This document shows positions 25,120 to 33,238 of a stretch of 64,000 nucleotides of DNA, in pieces. The DNA is from QHXM01 sp963697975 (GTDB lineage: Bacteria > Acidobacteriota > Blastocatellia > Pyrinomonadales > Pyrinomonadaceae), in contig OY969111.1 in the NCBI GenBank assembly GCA_963697975.1, positions 4,712,001-4,776,000 of the forward strand. The letters run 5' to 3'. The notes under the pieces are model-generated. The model searched no databases, was not told the origin of the DNA, and was given only the letters and a program-made list of their open reading frames with translations. Numbering within the stretch: the first letter of the stretch is position 1; the number at the start of each line of letters is the position of its first letter. The translations under genes and the position numbers were made by a program.

Positions 25120-25190
25120 GTAAATCGTGAATCGTGAATCGTCAATAGGGGAAAGCTCTTTCTATTGACGATTCACGATTCACGATTTAC
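25120..25190. repeat. Perfect 29-bp hairpin repeat, CGTGAAT family
   Basis: Left arm 25120-25148 and right arm 25162-25190 are perfect reverse complements over 29 bp, with a 13-base loop. Each arm is a run of 7-mers of the type CGTGAAT. The same family occurs at 33144-33233. Confidence 0.95.
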
Positions 25191-25287
25191 GGCTTTTCTT
25201 TTACCTTCACTTTGTGTAATTTCCTTACAGTCTTCCCCGATCATATTTGCCGACGCTGCCGCAAGACGTGCAGCATGGAATCTGTAT

Positions 25288-25869
25288 ATGAGTGTAGAAA
25301 TCAAGTTCGAACCTGATGGGCGGTCTGGGTTGGTTGCCGAGGGCACGTATCTATGGAATGCGGCGAAGCGTCTGGGTGTGCGTCTGCCAGCCGAATGCGA
25401 TGGGCGCGGTGAGTGTGATACGTGCGCCGTCGTGGTTGAGCAAGGGGCGACGTTGCTTTCGTCTTTAACGGAGGCCGAGCGCGTGCATTTGAGTCCCGAA
25501 CGCCTTGCCGCAGGCGAGCGTCTTGCCTGTCAGGCAAAGGTTGAGCGAGGCGGTGAAGTTGTGCTGCGTCCTGTGCCCGTGACGGAGCGCGCGGAAACTT
25601 CGGACGAGACAGCGAAGGATTTGCGTAAAGAGTTTCGTGAGCTGCCGTTTCAGCGTAAGCTCACAACGCTCGTCGAGTTGGAAGCGGTCACGGTGTATCA
25701 AGCTCTGGCTGCGCTCATCGAAGTTCCGTTCACGATTGGCGGGAAGGTGATGGACTTGATGGCTATTCGGGGACGCTCTCTGAATGAGGGCGACCGTGCC
25801 GCGCATAGACCGCAAGAGCATCAACCGGAGCCAGCGGCGAACGATTCAGAGGAATCGGTGCAGGGTTAA
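25288..25869 (+). CDS. 2Fe-2S ferredoxin-like protein with C-terminal extension
   Basis: Residues 1-95 form a plant-type 2Fe-2S ferredoxin domain with the cluster ligands C-x5-C-x2-C in CDGRGECDTC (about residues 33-42) and the fourth Cys in RLACQAKV. The remaining 95 residues are helical and charged (LRKEFRELPFQRKLTTLVELEAVTVYQALAALIEVP), resembling helices of proteins that sit on this ferredoxin class. The start is ATG 25288, just downstream of the hairpin repeat; the longer in-frame reading translates the repeat itself. Role: electron transfer to an unidentified partner. Confidence 0.82.
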   Translation: MSVEIKFEPDGRSGLVAEGTYLWNAAKRLGVRLPAECDGRGECDTCAVVVEQGATLLSSLTEAERVHLSPERLAAGERLACQAKVERGGEVVLRPVPVTERAETSDETAKDLRKEFRELPFQRKLTTLVELEAVTVYQALAALIEVPFTIGGKVMDLMAIRGRSLNEGDRAAHRPQEHQPEPAANDSEESVQG

Positions 25870-26012
25870 TGACGCATAAAAGTTCAGAGTTCAAACTTCA
25901 GCTTGAGATTTATCAGATAAGAACGCATGCTCTCTGCGTGAACTCTGTGCCCTTGAATGTTACTTATGAGACCATTTCAAATTGAGCCTGAGCAAATCTC
26001 TGCCGCTAACTA

Positions 26013-27071
26013 ATGAAATCAGCATCGAATAAAGGAACGAACGCCTTAGCTGCGAAGAACGCGCGCAGGGGCTTGGTGCTTCTTCTCATCCTGACGCTTC
26101 CACTCGCTTTTACAGCTTGTCCCGGCGGCGACTCCAAACGAAATAACAACGCTGGCACAGGGGCGACGCCCGCCGCTTCACCTTCGCGGACGAACGCTGG
26201 GCCAGGGCTGAAAATTGATGGAGCGCGCGCTTTTGAGCATGTTCGCAAGCAGGTTGAGTTCGGGCCGCGTCCGGCGGGGTCGGCGGAGCTTGCCCGAACG
26301 CGCGAATACATCGTGGGCGAGTTGAAGTCCTACGGCCTGAACGTAACCATTGATGAGTGGCAGGCGAAGACGCCCATCGGGGATCGGAAAATGGCGAACG
26401 TGACCGGCGAACTTCCGGGCGAATCGAGCGACGTGATTATCCTCAGCAGCCACTACGACACAAAACTCTTCAAGGAGTTTCGTTTCGTCGGCGCAAACGA
26501 CGGCGCATCTTCGACGGGCGCGCTGATGGAAATGGCGCGCGTCATGGCGACGAGCGGCCAGAAACCACGCCTGACCTATCGCTTCGTTTTCTTCGACGGC
26601 GAAGAAGCTTTCTGTGCGAACTGGGAGGACTGTGAGACGCCGGACGGGCCGGACAACACTTACGGCAGCCGTCACTACGTCAAACAATTGAAAGAGAAGA
26701 ATGAAACGAAGCGCGTGCGGGCGATGATTCTGCTGGACATGATCGGTTATAAAAATCTTGAGCTTGGGCGCAACGAGATGCTGAGCACGAGTTGGCTGAT
26801 TGATGCTGTCTGGAATACGGCAAAGGAACTCGGCTACGATAAATATTTTATTAACGGGATCGAGGCTTGCGATGGCGACGATCATGTGCCGTTTTTGAAC
26901 GAAGGTATCGAAGCACTGGACATCATCCAACTCGGCACATACGAATACTGGCATGATGAAGGCGACACGCTCGATAAAATCTCGCCTCAGAGTTTGCAGA
27001 TTGTCGCAGACGTGGTGCTTGCCAGCCTGCCACGCATCGAAGATCGTCTCTTGAGCAGACCAACCTCTTAA
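26013..27071 (+). CDS. M28 family peptidase / glutaminyl cyclase-like lipoprotein
   Basis: A zinc-dependent exoenzyme of the M28 clan. Signal and lipobox LAFTAC (about residues 31-36) anchor it to the membrane. The zinc and catalytic motifs are SSHYDT, GANDGASSTG and FFDGEEAF; the latter's continuation with a Trp and YGSRH, together with GDDHVPFLNEG and WHDEGDTLD, is the pattern of glutaminyl-peptide cyclotransferases, which convert N-terminal Gln to pyroglutamate. I think cyclase activity is more likely than aminopeptidase activity, but the two cannot be told apart with certainty. A hypothetical gene follows closely. Confidence 0.87.
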   Translation: MKSASNKGTNALAAKNARRGLVLLLILTLPLAFTACPGGDSKRNNNAGTGATPAASPSRTNAGPGLKIDGARAFEHVRKQVEFGPRPAGSAELARTREYIVGELKSYGLNVTIDEWQAKTPIGDRKMANVTGELPGESSDVIILSSHYDTKLFKEFRFVGANDGASSTGALMEMARVMATSGQKPRLTYRFVFFDGEEAFCANWEDCETPDGPDNTYGSRHYVKQLKEKNETKRVRAMILLDMIGYKNLELGRNEMLSTSWLIDAVWNTAKELGYDKYFINGIEACDGDDHVPFLNEGIEALDIIQLGTYEYWHDEGDTLDKISPQSLQIVADVVLASLPRIEDRLLSRPTS

Positions 27072-27095
27072 TAAATGTTTAGAATCGAGAACACG

Positions 27096-27611
27096 ATGAG
27101 CCGTCGAAGATTGCTGCCGAGAATGTTTGCCGCAAGTCTGGTTGTTACGGTCGCCGTGGTGTGCGGTGTCGCCGTTACACAGATTTCTGCAAAAGCAGAC
27201 GAGCCGTTTGAAGTAGTCAAGGCAAATGAGTTTGAAGGTGTCATCGTTCCGCGCGAGAAGGCCGCAGATTTTATGAAAGCCTTTTCGGGCATGGTTGAAA
27301 AGGAAACCTGGACGCCCGGTAAAAGTGAGATTATTAAGCTGGAAGCGAAAATCAAATCGTATTTGAAAAAAGCTGCGGCAAAGAGTTCTCCGAATCTGTG
27401 GTCGAAACTTGCGACGTATAAACGCCAGTACATAGGAATTATGAGGAACGGGCGCAAGGTGATTTTCAGCAACTTCTTCTGTCAATCCTTTGACATCGAT
27501 TGGAAAACCACGCCTGTGGCTGTTGACGATGGCGGCGATTGTTTCTTTACGGTGCTTTACGACCCCGGCTCTGCTGCTTTCTCTGATTTGCGAATCAACG
27601 GTGAGGCATAA
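27096..27611 (+). CDS. Secreted protein of unknown function, 171 aa
   Basis: An N-terminal sequence with a twin-arginine-like RRRLL and hydrophobic core (about residues 10-33) suggests export. The mature part is about 135 residues, alpha/beta, with two cysteines (FFCQSFD and GDCFFTVLYDP) near the end. I recognise no family, though the phrase NLWSKLATYKRQYIGI...NGRKVIFSNF looks conserved. The start is not certain: an ATG at 27075 is also in frame but neither has a good ribosome site. It follows the M28 gene by 25 bases and may be co-transcribed. Confidence 0.65.
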   Translation: MSRRRLLPRMFAASLVVTVAVVCGVAVTQISAKADEPFEVVKANEFEGVIVPREKAADFMKAFSGMVEKETWTPGKSEIIKLEAKIKSYLKKAAAKSSPNLWSKLATYKRQYIGIMRNGRKVIFSNFFCQSFDIDWKTTPVAVDDGGDCFFTVLYDPGSAAFSDLRINGEA

Positions 27612-27672
27612 GCAAGCCGTTTTAGTTAAGGGGCTACGCCTCAGTTTTAAAGATGGATAGAGGGCTACACCC

Positions 27673-28113
27673 ATGCTCACAGCGCCTGACCTTCTCGTTC
27701 CGGTAGATTTCTCGGAGTGTTCCATCAACGCCGTGCGCGCTGCCGCGAGCATTGCCGCACCGGACGGCGACATCACTTTGCTTCATGTCATCAACGAACA
27801 TTTCATTGACGATGCGGTGGCCGCCGGGCTGGGCGCTTCCGAAGAGATTACTGCGCGAATGCGCGAGCGCGCGGAAGCCGATTTTTCAAAGCTACGCGAA
27901 GGCTTGGAGGCGGGCGAAGTCAAAGTCGAGCAGATGGTCGTCATCGGCATTCCTTTTGTGGAAATATTGAAGATCACACGCGACCTTGATCTGCCTATGA
28001 TAGTGATGGGAATGCGCGGTCGCACCGTCCGGCCCGAAGAAGTCCTCTTCGGCTCGACCGCCGAAAAAGTTCTGCGCGGCTCGCGCGTCCCTGTGCTCTG
28101 CGTCCCGTTCTAA
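27673..28113 (+). CDS. Universal stress protein (UspA family)
   Basis: A single Usp domain of 146 residues, an alpha/beta Rossmann-like fold. The ATP-binding motif G-x2-G-x9-G-S/T is visible in GMRGRTVRPEEVLFGST (about residues 117-133), so it belongs to the ATP-binding subclass. It begins PDLLVPVDFSECS and ends SRVPVLCVPF as usual. Such proteins support survival in starvation and stress. It stands alone, 60 bases after the preceding gene, upstream of a membrane regulator. Confidence 0.9.
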   Translation: MLTAPDLLVPVDFSECSINAVRAAASIAAPDGDITLLHVINEHFIDDAVAAGLGASEEITARMRERAEADFSKLREGLEAGEVKVEQMVVIGIPFVEILKITRDLDLPMIVMGMRGRTVRPEEVLFGSTAEKVLRGSRVPVLCVPF

Positions 28114-28145
28114 AAGAGACCAGTTAGACAGCTTTGAGGTTTTAC

Positions 28146-29303
28146 ATGGAGCAGGCGCTTAACCTTCAAGCCATCCTGACCATTTTAGGGGCAGCTCAGG
28201 CGGTTTTGTTTGCGGGTGCGCTGCTCGGCACAAAGCGGGGTAACAGCCATGCCAATCGCGTTCTCGCTGCGCTTCTGTTATCCATCTCTGTCCTGCTGAC
28301 GTGGGGCATTCTTTCGCATACGCGCTACATGCTCCGCGTGCCGCATCTAGCACAACTCCACGTCCCTTTCCAGTTCCTCATCGGGCCGCTCGTTTTTTTC
28401 TATGTGAGGGCACTTCTCGGGAATCGCTCCGGCCTGAACAGGCGTGACCTCTGGCATTTTATCTCTGCGTTGATTTGTCTGCTGTACCTGACGCCCTTCT
28501 ACTTCCAAAGCAGCGAATATAAACTCAACTACCTGCTCGCGGCTTACCGTAGCTACCCGACAGCGTGGCATGTGCGGACGATTCTGCTCATGGCGCAGGC
28601 GTTGGTTTATCTAATCATCATCATCGTTTCAATCCCAATGCTCCGCGGAGGGAAGAAAGATGCGAAGGCGGCGAACGTTGATCCGTCCGACTTGTTCTGG
28701 GCGCGCGTGTGGGTGGGAATCTTCACAGTCATCTGGTTGGCCGGAGTGTTTCGCTACGCCTTCGATTACAGCGTCCAGACTAATCTCGTCGTTCCGCTCT
28801 TTTTTTCCGTCTTTATCTACGTCGCGGTTTATCAGAGGCTACGCAGACCCGAATCATTGGTCAAACTAGAAGGCGAGGGCGAAGCCGCCGCCAACGCGCC
28901 TGCTGATAATACGGCGACAAAGAAGTACGAGAAATCAACTCTCACTAAGGATAGAGCCGACCGGTATGTTCGTAGGTTGGTGGAGACGATGGAGAAGGAG
29001 AAGCTGTATCTGGACAGCGACCTGACGCTGCAAAAGCTGGCACAGCGGCTTTCGATCCATCCGCATCATCTTTCACAGATAATCAACGAGCGCCTCAATC
29101 AGAACTTTTTCGATTTCATCAATTCCTACCGCATTGAAGAAGCCAAAAAACGACTCATTGATCCGGGCGAGAAACATTTTTCCATTATCGCCATCGCCGG
29201 AGAAGTCGGCTTCAACTCTAAATCCGCCTTCAACTCGGTCTTCAAGAAGTACGTCAACATGACTCCTTCCGAGTGGAGAAAAACCTTCAGCAACGGGCAT
29301 TAA
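28146..29303 (+). CDS. Membrane-bound AraC family transcriptional regulator
   Basis: The first 235 residues carry seven hydrophobic segments (from ILTILGAAQAVLFAGALLG to VVPLFFSVFIYVAV), and the C-terminal 110 residues are an AraC/XylS double helix-turn-helix (LTLQKLAQRLSIHPHHLSQIIN ... SIIAIAGEVGFNSKSAFNSVFKKYVNMTP). A polytopic N-terminus with a cytosolic AraC domain is a known layout in Bacteroidetes and Acidobacteria, reading a membrane signal into transcription. The Usp gene upstream and the S33 hydrolase downstream are candidate targets. ATG 28146 is preferred over the TTG 12 bases upstream. Confidence 0.88.
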   Translation: MEQALNLQAILTILGAAQAVLFAGALLGTKRGNSHANRVLAALLLSISVLLTWGILSHTRYMLRVPHLAQLHVPFQFLIGPLVFFYVRALLGNRSGLNRRDLWHFISALICLLYLTPFYFQSSEYKLNYLLAAYRSYPTAWHVRTILLMAQALVYLIIIIVSIPMLRGGKKDAKAANVDPSDLFWARVWVGIFTVIWLAGVFRYAFDYSVQTNLVVPLFFSVFIYVAVYQRLRRPESLVKLEGEGEAAANAPADNTATKKYEKSTLTKDRADRYVRRLVETMEKEKLYLDSDLTLQKLAQRLSIHPHHLSQIINERLNQNFFDFINSYRIEEAKKRLIDPGEKHFSIIAIAGEVGFNSKSAFNSVFKKYVNMTPSEWRKTFSNGH

Positions 29304-29304
29304 A

Positions 29305-29395
29305 GGAATTGCGGAATGCGGATTTCGGATTGCGGATTGTAAAAGCAAATACCTTCTTCTTAAATCCGCAATCCGAAATCCGCATTCCGCAATAA
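29305..29395. repeat. Hairpin repeat, GCGGATT family
   Basis: The left arm (TGCGGAATGCGGATTTCGG...) is mirrored by a right arm (AATCCGAAATCCGCATTCCGCA) across a spacer of about 30 bp; the 7-mers GCGGATT/TCGGATT alternate. It begins within one base of the AraC stop. Confidence 0.85.
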
Positions 29396-29524
29396 AAAAA
29401 GCGCCGGAATGATAAGTTCAAACGTCCAGACTTATCAAACAGGACGCATTTTCTAAAAATATCTCGTATCTTTCGTGGAAACCCACACGGGGCTTCAAAC
29501 CTCTACGGAAGGAATCAAAGCAAT

Positions 29525-31024
29525 ATGTCCAAGTCTCTCGCAGCTTATAAAAGTTTCATCCTGACGCTTCTCGCGGTGGTGCTGACGGCGTTCCTTTACG
29601 CGCCCGGCGTGCTGGCGATACAGACAGGAACGGAAGTCAAATATGAGCCATTCACCTTCAAAACGAATGACGGAAGGAAACTCCCGGCAGAACTGGGAAG
29701 AATAAAAGTTCCTGAGAACCGGAGTCGCGCGGATGGCAAAACGATTGACCTGGTATTCATGCGGCTCAAAAGCACCGCGAAGAATCCGGGGCCACCACTT
29801 GTTTTGCTCGGGGGAGGGCCGGGTAGCTCCGGCATTGGCGAAGCCGGAATCTTTTTCCATATCTTTGAACCCCTGCTTGAGTTCGGAGATATCATTGCCC
29901 TTGAGCAGCGAAGCGCGGGACAGTCGAGGCCATATCTCGCCTGCATGGTTAATGGTTTTGAGTCGGACTCGCTCCTGAGCCGCGAAAACATGTTGCGCTA
30001 CGCAGTAGAATATTTTCGCCCGTGCGCCGAATCATGGCGCGCTAAAGGAATAGATTTTTCGGCTTATAACATTAAAGAGAGCGCCGACGACGTTGATGAT
30101 TTACGCAAAGCTCTCGGTGCCCGGAAGATTAATTTGTGGGGCTTCAGCTACGGGACGCAGCTTGGCTTCGCAGTCATTCGCCGCCACCAGCAAAACATCA
30201 ACCGCGCTATTTTCGCAGGCGTCGAAGGCCCGAACGATACGCGGAAACTACCGAGCAAAATTCAGAAGCATTTTGAGGACATCAACCGGCTCGTCAAAGC
30301 TGACCCGGCGTGGAGTAAACTCATTCCCGATTTCCTTGCCTTGATGAAGAGCGTGCATGAACAGTTAGACAGGCAGCCCGCCACCGTCGAAATTATGAAT
30401 CGCCAGACCAAGCAGAAGAGGAAAGTCGCGGTCGGGAAGTTCGCCTTGCAGGTGATGATCGGCATAGATGTCGGGGACACCAAAGACATCGCACGCTTCC
30501 CAGCCCTTTACTACTCCATTTCGAAAGGGGACTACACGCTGCTCGCCAGGGAGACGCAGAGCTTGCAGGATCGCATTACTGCTCCCGCGCCCTGGGCGAT
30601 GATCTTTTCAATGGATTGCGCTTCCGGTGCGACGAAAGAGCGCGACCGCAAGATCAAAAGCGAGGCGACGAAATCTCTACTCGGCGAGGCGATCAACTTC
30701 CCCTGGCCTCAGATTTGTGAAATCTGGGGCAGTCCAGATATCGGAGACGATTCTCGCGCGCCTGTGAAATCCAAAGTCCCGACGCTCTTTATCAGCGGCA
30801 GCCTCGATGGCCGCACGCCGATTAGTAATTCCCAGGAGCTTCGCAAGGGCTTTCCGAACAGCGAACTCTTCATCGTCGATGATGCAGGCCACGAAGATGT
30901 CTTCAGCCCACCGGCAACCCGGCAGGCAATCATCGAATTTCTCAAGGGTCTTCCTCTGACTGTCAAGCGAACTGCACACACGCCGCTCAAGTTCATTTCA
31001 CCGAACACGCTGGGGCAACGCTAG
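29525..31024 (+). CDS. Secreted S33-type alpha/beta hydrolase (prolyl/tripeptidyl aminopeptidase-like)
   Basis: A 499-residue serine peptidase-like hydrolase with a signal sequence (about residues 8-34). The nucleophile is Ser 208 in GFSYGT, the oxyanion loop is LLGGGPGSSG, the aspartate is probably in FISGSLDGRTP and the histidine in VDDAGHEDVF. The C-terminal TAP-like region and overall size match tripeptidyl aminopeptidase homologues of Streptomyces and Acidobacteria. It acts on peptides outside the cell. Preceded by a GGAAGGAA-type ribosome site. Confidence 0.88.
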   Translation: MSKSLAAYKSFILTLLAVVLTAFLYAPGVLAIQTGTEVKYEPFTFKTNDGRKLPAELGRIKVPENRSRADGKTIDLVFMRLKSTAKNPGPPLVLLGGGPGSSGIGEAGIFFHIFEPLLEFGDIIALEQRSAGQSRPYLACMVNGFESDSLLSRENMLRYAVEYFRPCAESWRAKGIDFSAYNIKESADDVDDLRKALGARKINLWGFSYGTQLGFAVIRRHQQNINRAIFAGVEGPNDTRKLPSKIQKHFEDINRLVKADPAWSKLIPDFLALMKSVHEQLDRQPATVEIMNRQTKQKRKVAVGKFALQVMIGIDVGDTKDIARFPALYYSISKGDYTLLARETQSLQDRITAPAPWAMIFSMDCASGATKERDRKIKSEATKSLLGEAINFPWPQICEIWGSPDIGDDSRAPVKSKVPTLFISGSLDGRTPISNSQELRKGFPNSELFIVDDAGHEDVFSPPATRQAIIEFLKGLPLTVKRTAHTPLKFISPNTLGQR

Positions 31025-31031
31025 GTGAGGT

Positions 31032-31112
31032 TCACCACAGAGACACAGAGGGCACAGAGAGTTCAGTCAAACCTCCGTGCATCCTCCGCGTCCTCTGTGT
31101 CTCTGTGGGGAA
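31032..31112. repeat. Hairpin repeat, ACACAGAGG family
   Basis: CACCACAGAGACACAGAGG on the left pairs with CCTCTGTGTCTCTGTGGGG on the right across a spacer of about 45 bp. The arm is a 7-9 bp periodic run. Only one copy in the window. Confidence 0.8.
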
Positions 31113-31212
31113 TCGCCTTCCGGCTCACATTCGATTTGAACTTGAACCACTATTTTGCCTTCTTTGGCTCTGGCATTTGTGATTTCTCTGTCAGGAGAAG
31201 TACGATTGCGCA

Positions 31213-32277
31213 ATGACGACAAAGGGGAATGTGAAAAGAGTCGCCGTCATTGCGGGCGACGGAATCGGCCCGGAGGTTATTCGGGAAGCCGTGAGTGTGC
31301 TTGAGCGTTTACGCGAGACGCATGGTGTTGAGCTTGAGTTGACGCCTTTCGATTGGGGCGCTGATAAATTCCTGAAAGAAGGCGTCAGCCTCCCGGAAGG
31401 CGCGCTTGAAATGCTCTCCAATGAATTTGACGCCATTCTCGCGGGAGCGTTTGGCGACCCGCGCGTTGCTTCAAACAAACATGCCGAAGACATCCTGCTG
31501 GGAATGCGGCGCGGCTTGGACCTTTATATCAACCTGCGCCCCGTGCGCTTGCTCGACGCGCGTTTGACTCCTTTGCGCGATCGCTCGGTGTCGGACATTG
31601 ATTTCGTCGTCTTTCGTGAAAACACCGAAGGCGCTTACTGCGGCGCGGGCGGTTTTCTCAAGAAGGGAACTGCGGATGAGATTGCCACGCAGGAAGAATT
31701 GAACACGCGGCGCGGGGTGGAAAGAATCATTGTTGCGGCTTTCGAGTATGCGCGCAAGCATGGGCGTCGGCGTGTGACGATGGCCGACAAATCGAATGTG
31801 CAGCGCTATGGCGGCGACCTCTGGCAGCGAGTCTTCAAAGAGGTGGCGGCGCGTTATGAAGGGATTGAAGCCAATCACCAGTATGTTGACGCCATGACGA
31901 TGTTCATGGTGCTAGACCCCACGCAGTACGAAGTCATTGTGACGAACAATCTTTTCGGCGACATTCTAACTGATCTCGGCGCGGCGCTTCAGGGGGGGCT
32001 GGGGCTGGCGGCTTCGGGTAACATTCATCCGGGGCGTGTCTCGCTCTTTGAGCCTGTGCATGGCAGCGCCCCGCCTCTGGCCGAAAAAAATCTTGCCAAT
32101 CCGGTTGGCTCTATTCTCACTGCGGCGATGATGCTAGAATATCTTGGGTTCGACGAAGCAAGCGACGCAGTTGAAAAGGCAGTCGCACAGGCGATTACTC
32201 AAAAAGAGACGACGCGCGATCTCGGCGGCACGCTCTCCACAGAGGAAGCAGGCGCAGCAATCAGGGAAAGAATCTGA
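31213..32277 (+). CDS. leuB: 3-isopropylmalate dehydrogenase family enzyme
   Basis: A 354-residue member of the beta-decarboxylating dehydrogenase family, NAD-dependent. It begins VAVIAGDGIGPEV, has the substrate motif LYINLRPVR, FRENTEGAYCG, the metal-binding YVDAMTMFMVLDP and VTNNLFGDILTDLGAALQGGLGLA, and FEPVHGSAP. Family members include IPM, isocitrate, tartrate and homoisocitrate dehydrogenases; the GLGLAASGNIHPG stretch and the missing leu neighbours (leuA, leuC, leuD not in this window) leave room for tartrate- or other substrates. The symbol is the best guess. Confidence 0.78.
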   Translation: MTTKGNVKRVAVIAGDGIGPEVIREAVSVLERLRETHGVELELTPFDWGADKFLKEGVSLPEGALEMLSNEFDAILAGAFGDPRVASNKHAEDILLGMRRGLDLYINLRPVRLLDARLTPLRDRSVSDIDFVVFRENTEGAYCGAGGFLKKGTADEIATQEELNTRRGVERIIVAAFEYARKHGRRRVTMADKSNVQRYGGDLWQRVFKEVAARYEGIEANHQYVDAMTMFMVLDPTQYEVIVTNNLFGDILTDLGAALQGGLGLAASGNIHPGRVSLFEPVHGSAPPLAEKNLANPVGSILTAAMMLEYLGFDEASDAVEKAVAQAITQKETTRDLGGTLSTEEAGAAIRERI

Positions 32278-32278
32278 A

Positions 32279-32388
32279 AAGCAGAAGACAGGAGCCAGAA
32301 TCCAGAAGTCAGGATGGATAAGGCTCAGAGCTGCTTTCCCAGATTTTGTTTTTATTCTGACTCCTGACTCCTGAATTCTGAATTCTGT
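32279..32388. repeat. Hairpin repeat, GTCAGGA/CAGAAT family
   Basis: The left arm, of the form GAAGACAGGAGCCAGAATCCAGAAGTCAGGA, is complementary to a right arm ending CTGACTCCTGACTCCTGAATTCTG; the spacer is about 45 bp. It fills the whole 115-bp gap between leuB and the next start. Confidence 0.85.
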
Positions 32389-32392
32389 TTTT

Positions 32393-33139
32393 ATGAACCA
32401 ACAGGGCAGAGAAGCGGCACAAAAGTTACTCGCCATTATCATCATCATTGCGATGCTTGGCGTTATGGGTATTCCGTTTTCAGTGATTATCTTCTTCGCC
32501 ACCGTCACCTTTTTTATCTGGCGGGCTGTGCAGCACACAGAGCATCAGGAGAGTGGCCGCATCTTCGAGTTCTACATCGCGGCCAACGATGTCCTGCGAG
32601 ACGAAGAGCGTCACTGGTTCGGCTTTGAGATTGCCGAAGTCATCGAGCGTGGCGAGCATCTCCTGCATGCGATGTCAGACCCGCCGCCGCTCGTCTACTT
32701 CGCGCTCGGTGCGCTCTATTATAAAGCCGGAGATCACGAAGCCGCCGCTGAACATCTCTCTTACATCGTCGAGAATGATCTTTCGGACGAGCGCCACCGG
32801 CTTGCGCCTTCGACGGAACTTCGCCGCTACGTTCAGATTCTGAGAAAGCTGGAGCGCGAGCCTGCCGTTGCGCCGCAAACGATGGCGGCCATTCGCAGCC
32901 TCGACCGCGCACGCCACAATCGCGCGGCCTTCATGCTGGCCGAGAGCCGCGAACGATTGAATCTCGTCACCTCGCTCAATCCGGCGTCAGCCATTGATGA
33001 CTCCTGCTATCAATCATCCAACGGCGGCGATCCAATGATGAAGACGGAAACCTCACGTCGCCAGAGCACGCACGCGCCTCCGCCGCCCATCGCGGAGGTC
33101 TTACGCGACCTCTACGAAGAAGAGAAGAAAACAGCTTGA
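32393..33139 (+). CDS. Membrane-anchored TPR-like protein, 248 aa
   Basis: Residues 12-47 are two closely spaced hydrophobic segments (LLAIIIIIAMLGVMGIPF, VIIFFATVTFFIW), followed by a cytosolic helical domain (60-205) of paired helices with tetratricopeptide-like spacing (LVYFALGALYYKAGDHEAAAEHLSYIVE). The final 40 residues are low complexity. Scaffold or adaptor function is inferred. The ATG lies 5 bases after the hairpin repeat and has no Shine-Dalgarno sequence. Located just before a receptor-like kinase, which it might serve. Confidence 0.68.
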   Translation: MNQQGREAAQKLLAIIIIIAMLGVMGIPFSVIIFFATVTFFIWRAVQHTEHQESGRIFEFYIAANDVLRDEERHWFGFEIAEVIERGEHLLHAMSDPPPLVYFALGALYYKAGDHEAAAEHLSYIVENDLSDERHRLAPSTELRRYVQILRKLEREPAVAPQTMAAIRSLDRARHNRAAFMLAESRERLNLVTSLNPASAIDDSCYQSSNGGDPMMKTETSRRQSTHAPPPPIAEVLRDLYEEEKKTA

Positions 33140-33143
33140 AAAG

Positions 33144-33233
33144 CTCGTGAATCGTAAATCGTGAATCGTAAATCGTGATAAGAGAAAAGCGGGTTCTTCT
33201 ATTCACGATTTACGATTCACGATTTACGAGTAA
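33144..33233. repeat. Hairpin repeat, CGTGAAT/CGTAAAT family
   Basis: The left arm 33147-33180 alternates CGTAAAT and CGTGAAT and is reverse-complementary to the right arm 33200-33230. It ends 8 bases before the TTG start of the kinase. Same family as 25120-25190. Confidence 0.92.
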
Positions 33234-33238
33234 ATGTT

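Noticed and set aside
26178..27776. Long minus-strand frame of 532 codons opposite the M28, unknown and USP genes
   Set aside because: It is antisense to three recognisable genes and has no domain; long antisense frames are common in GC-rich DNA.
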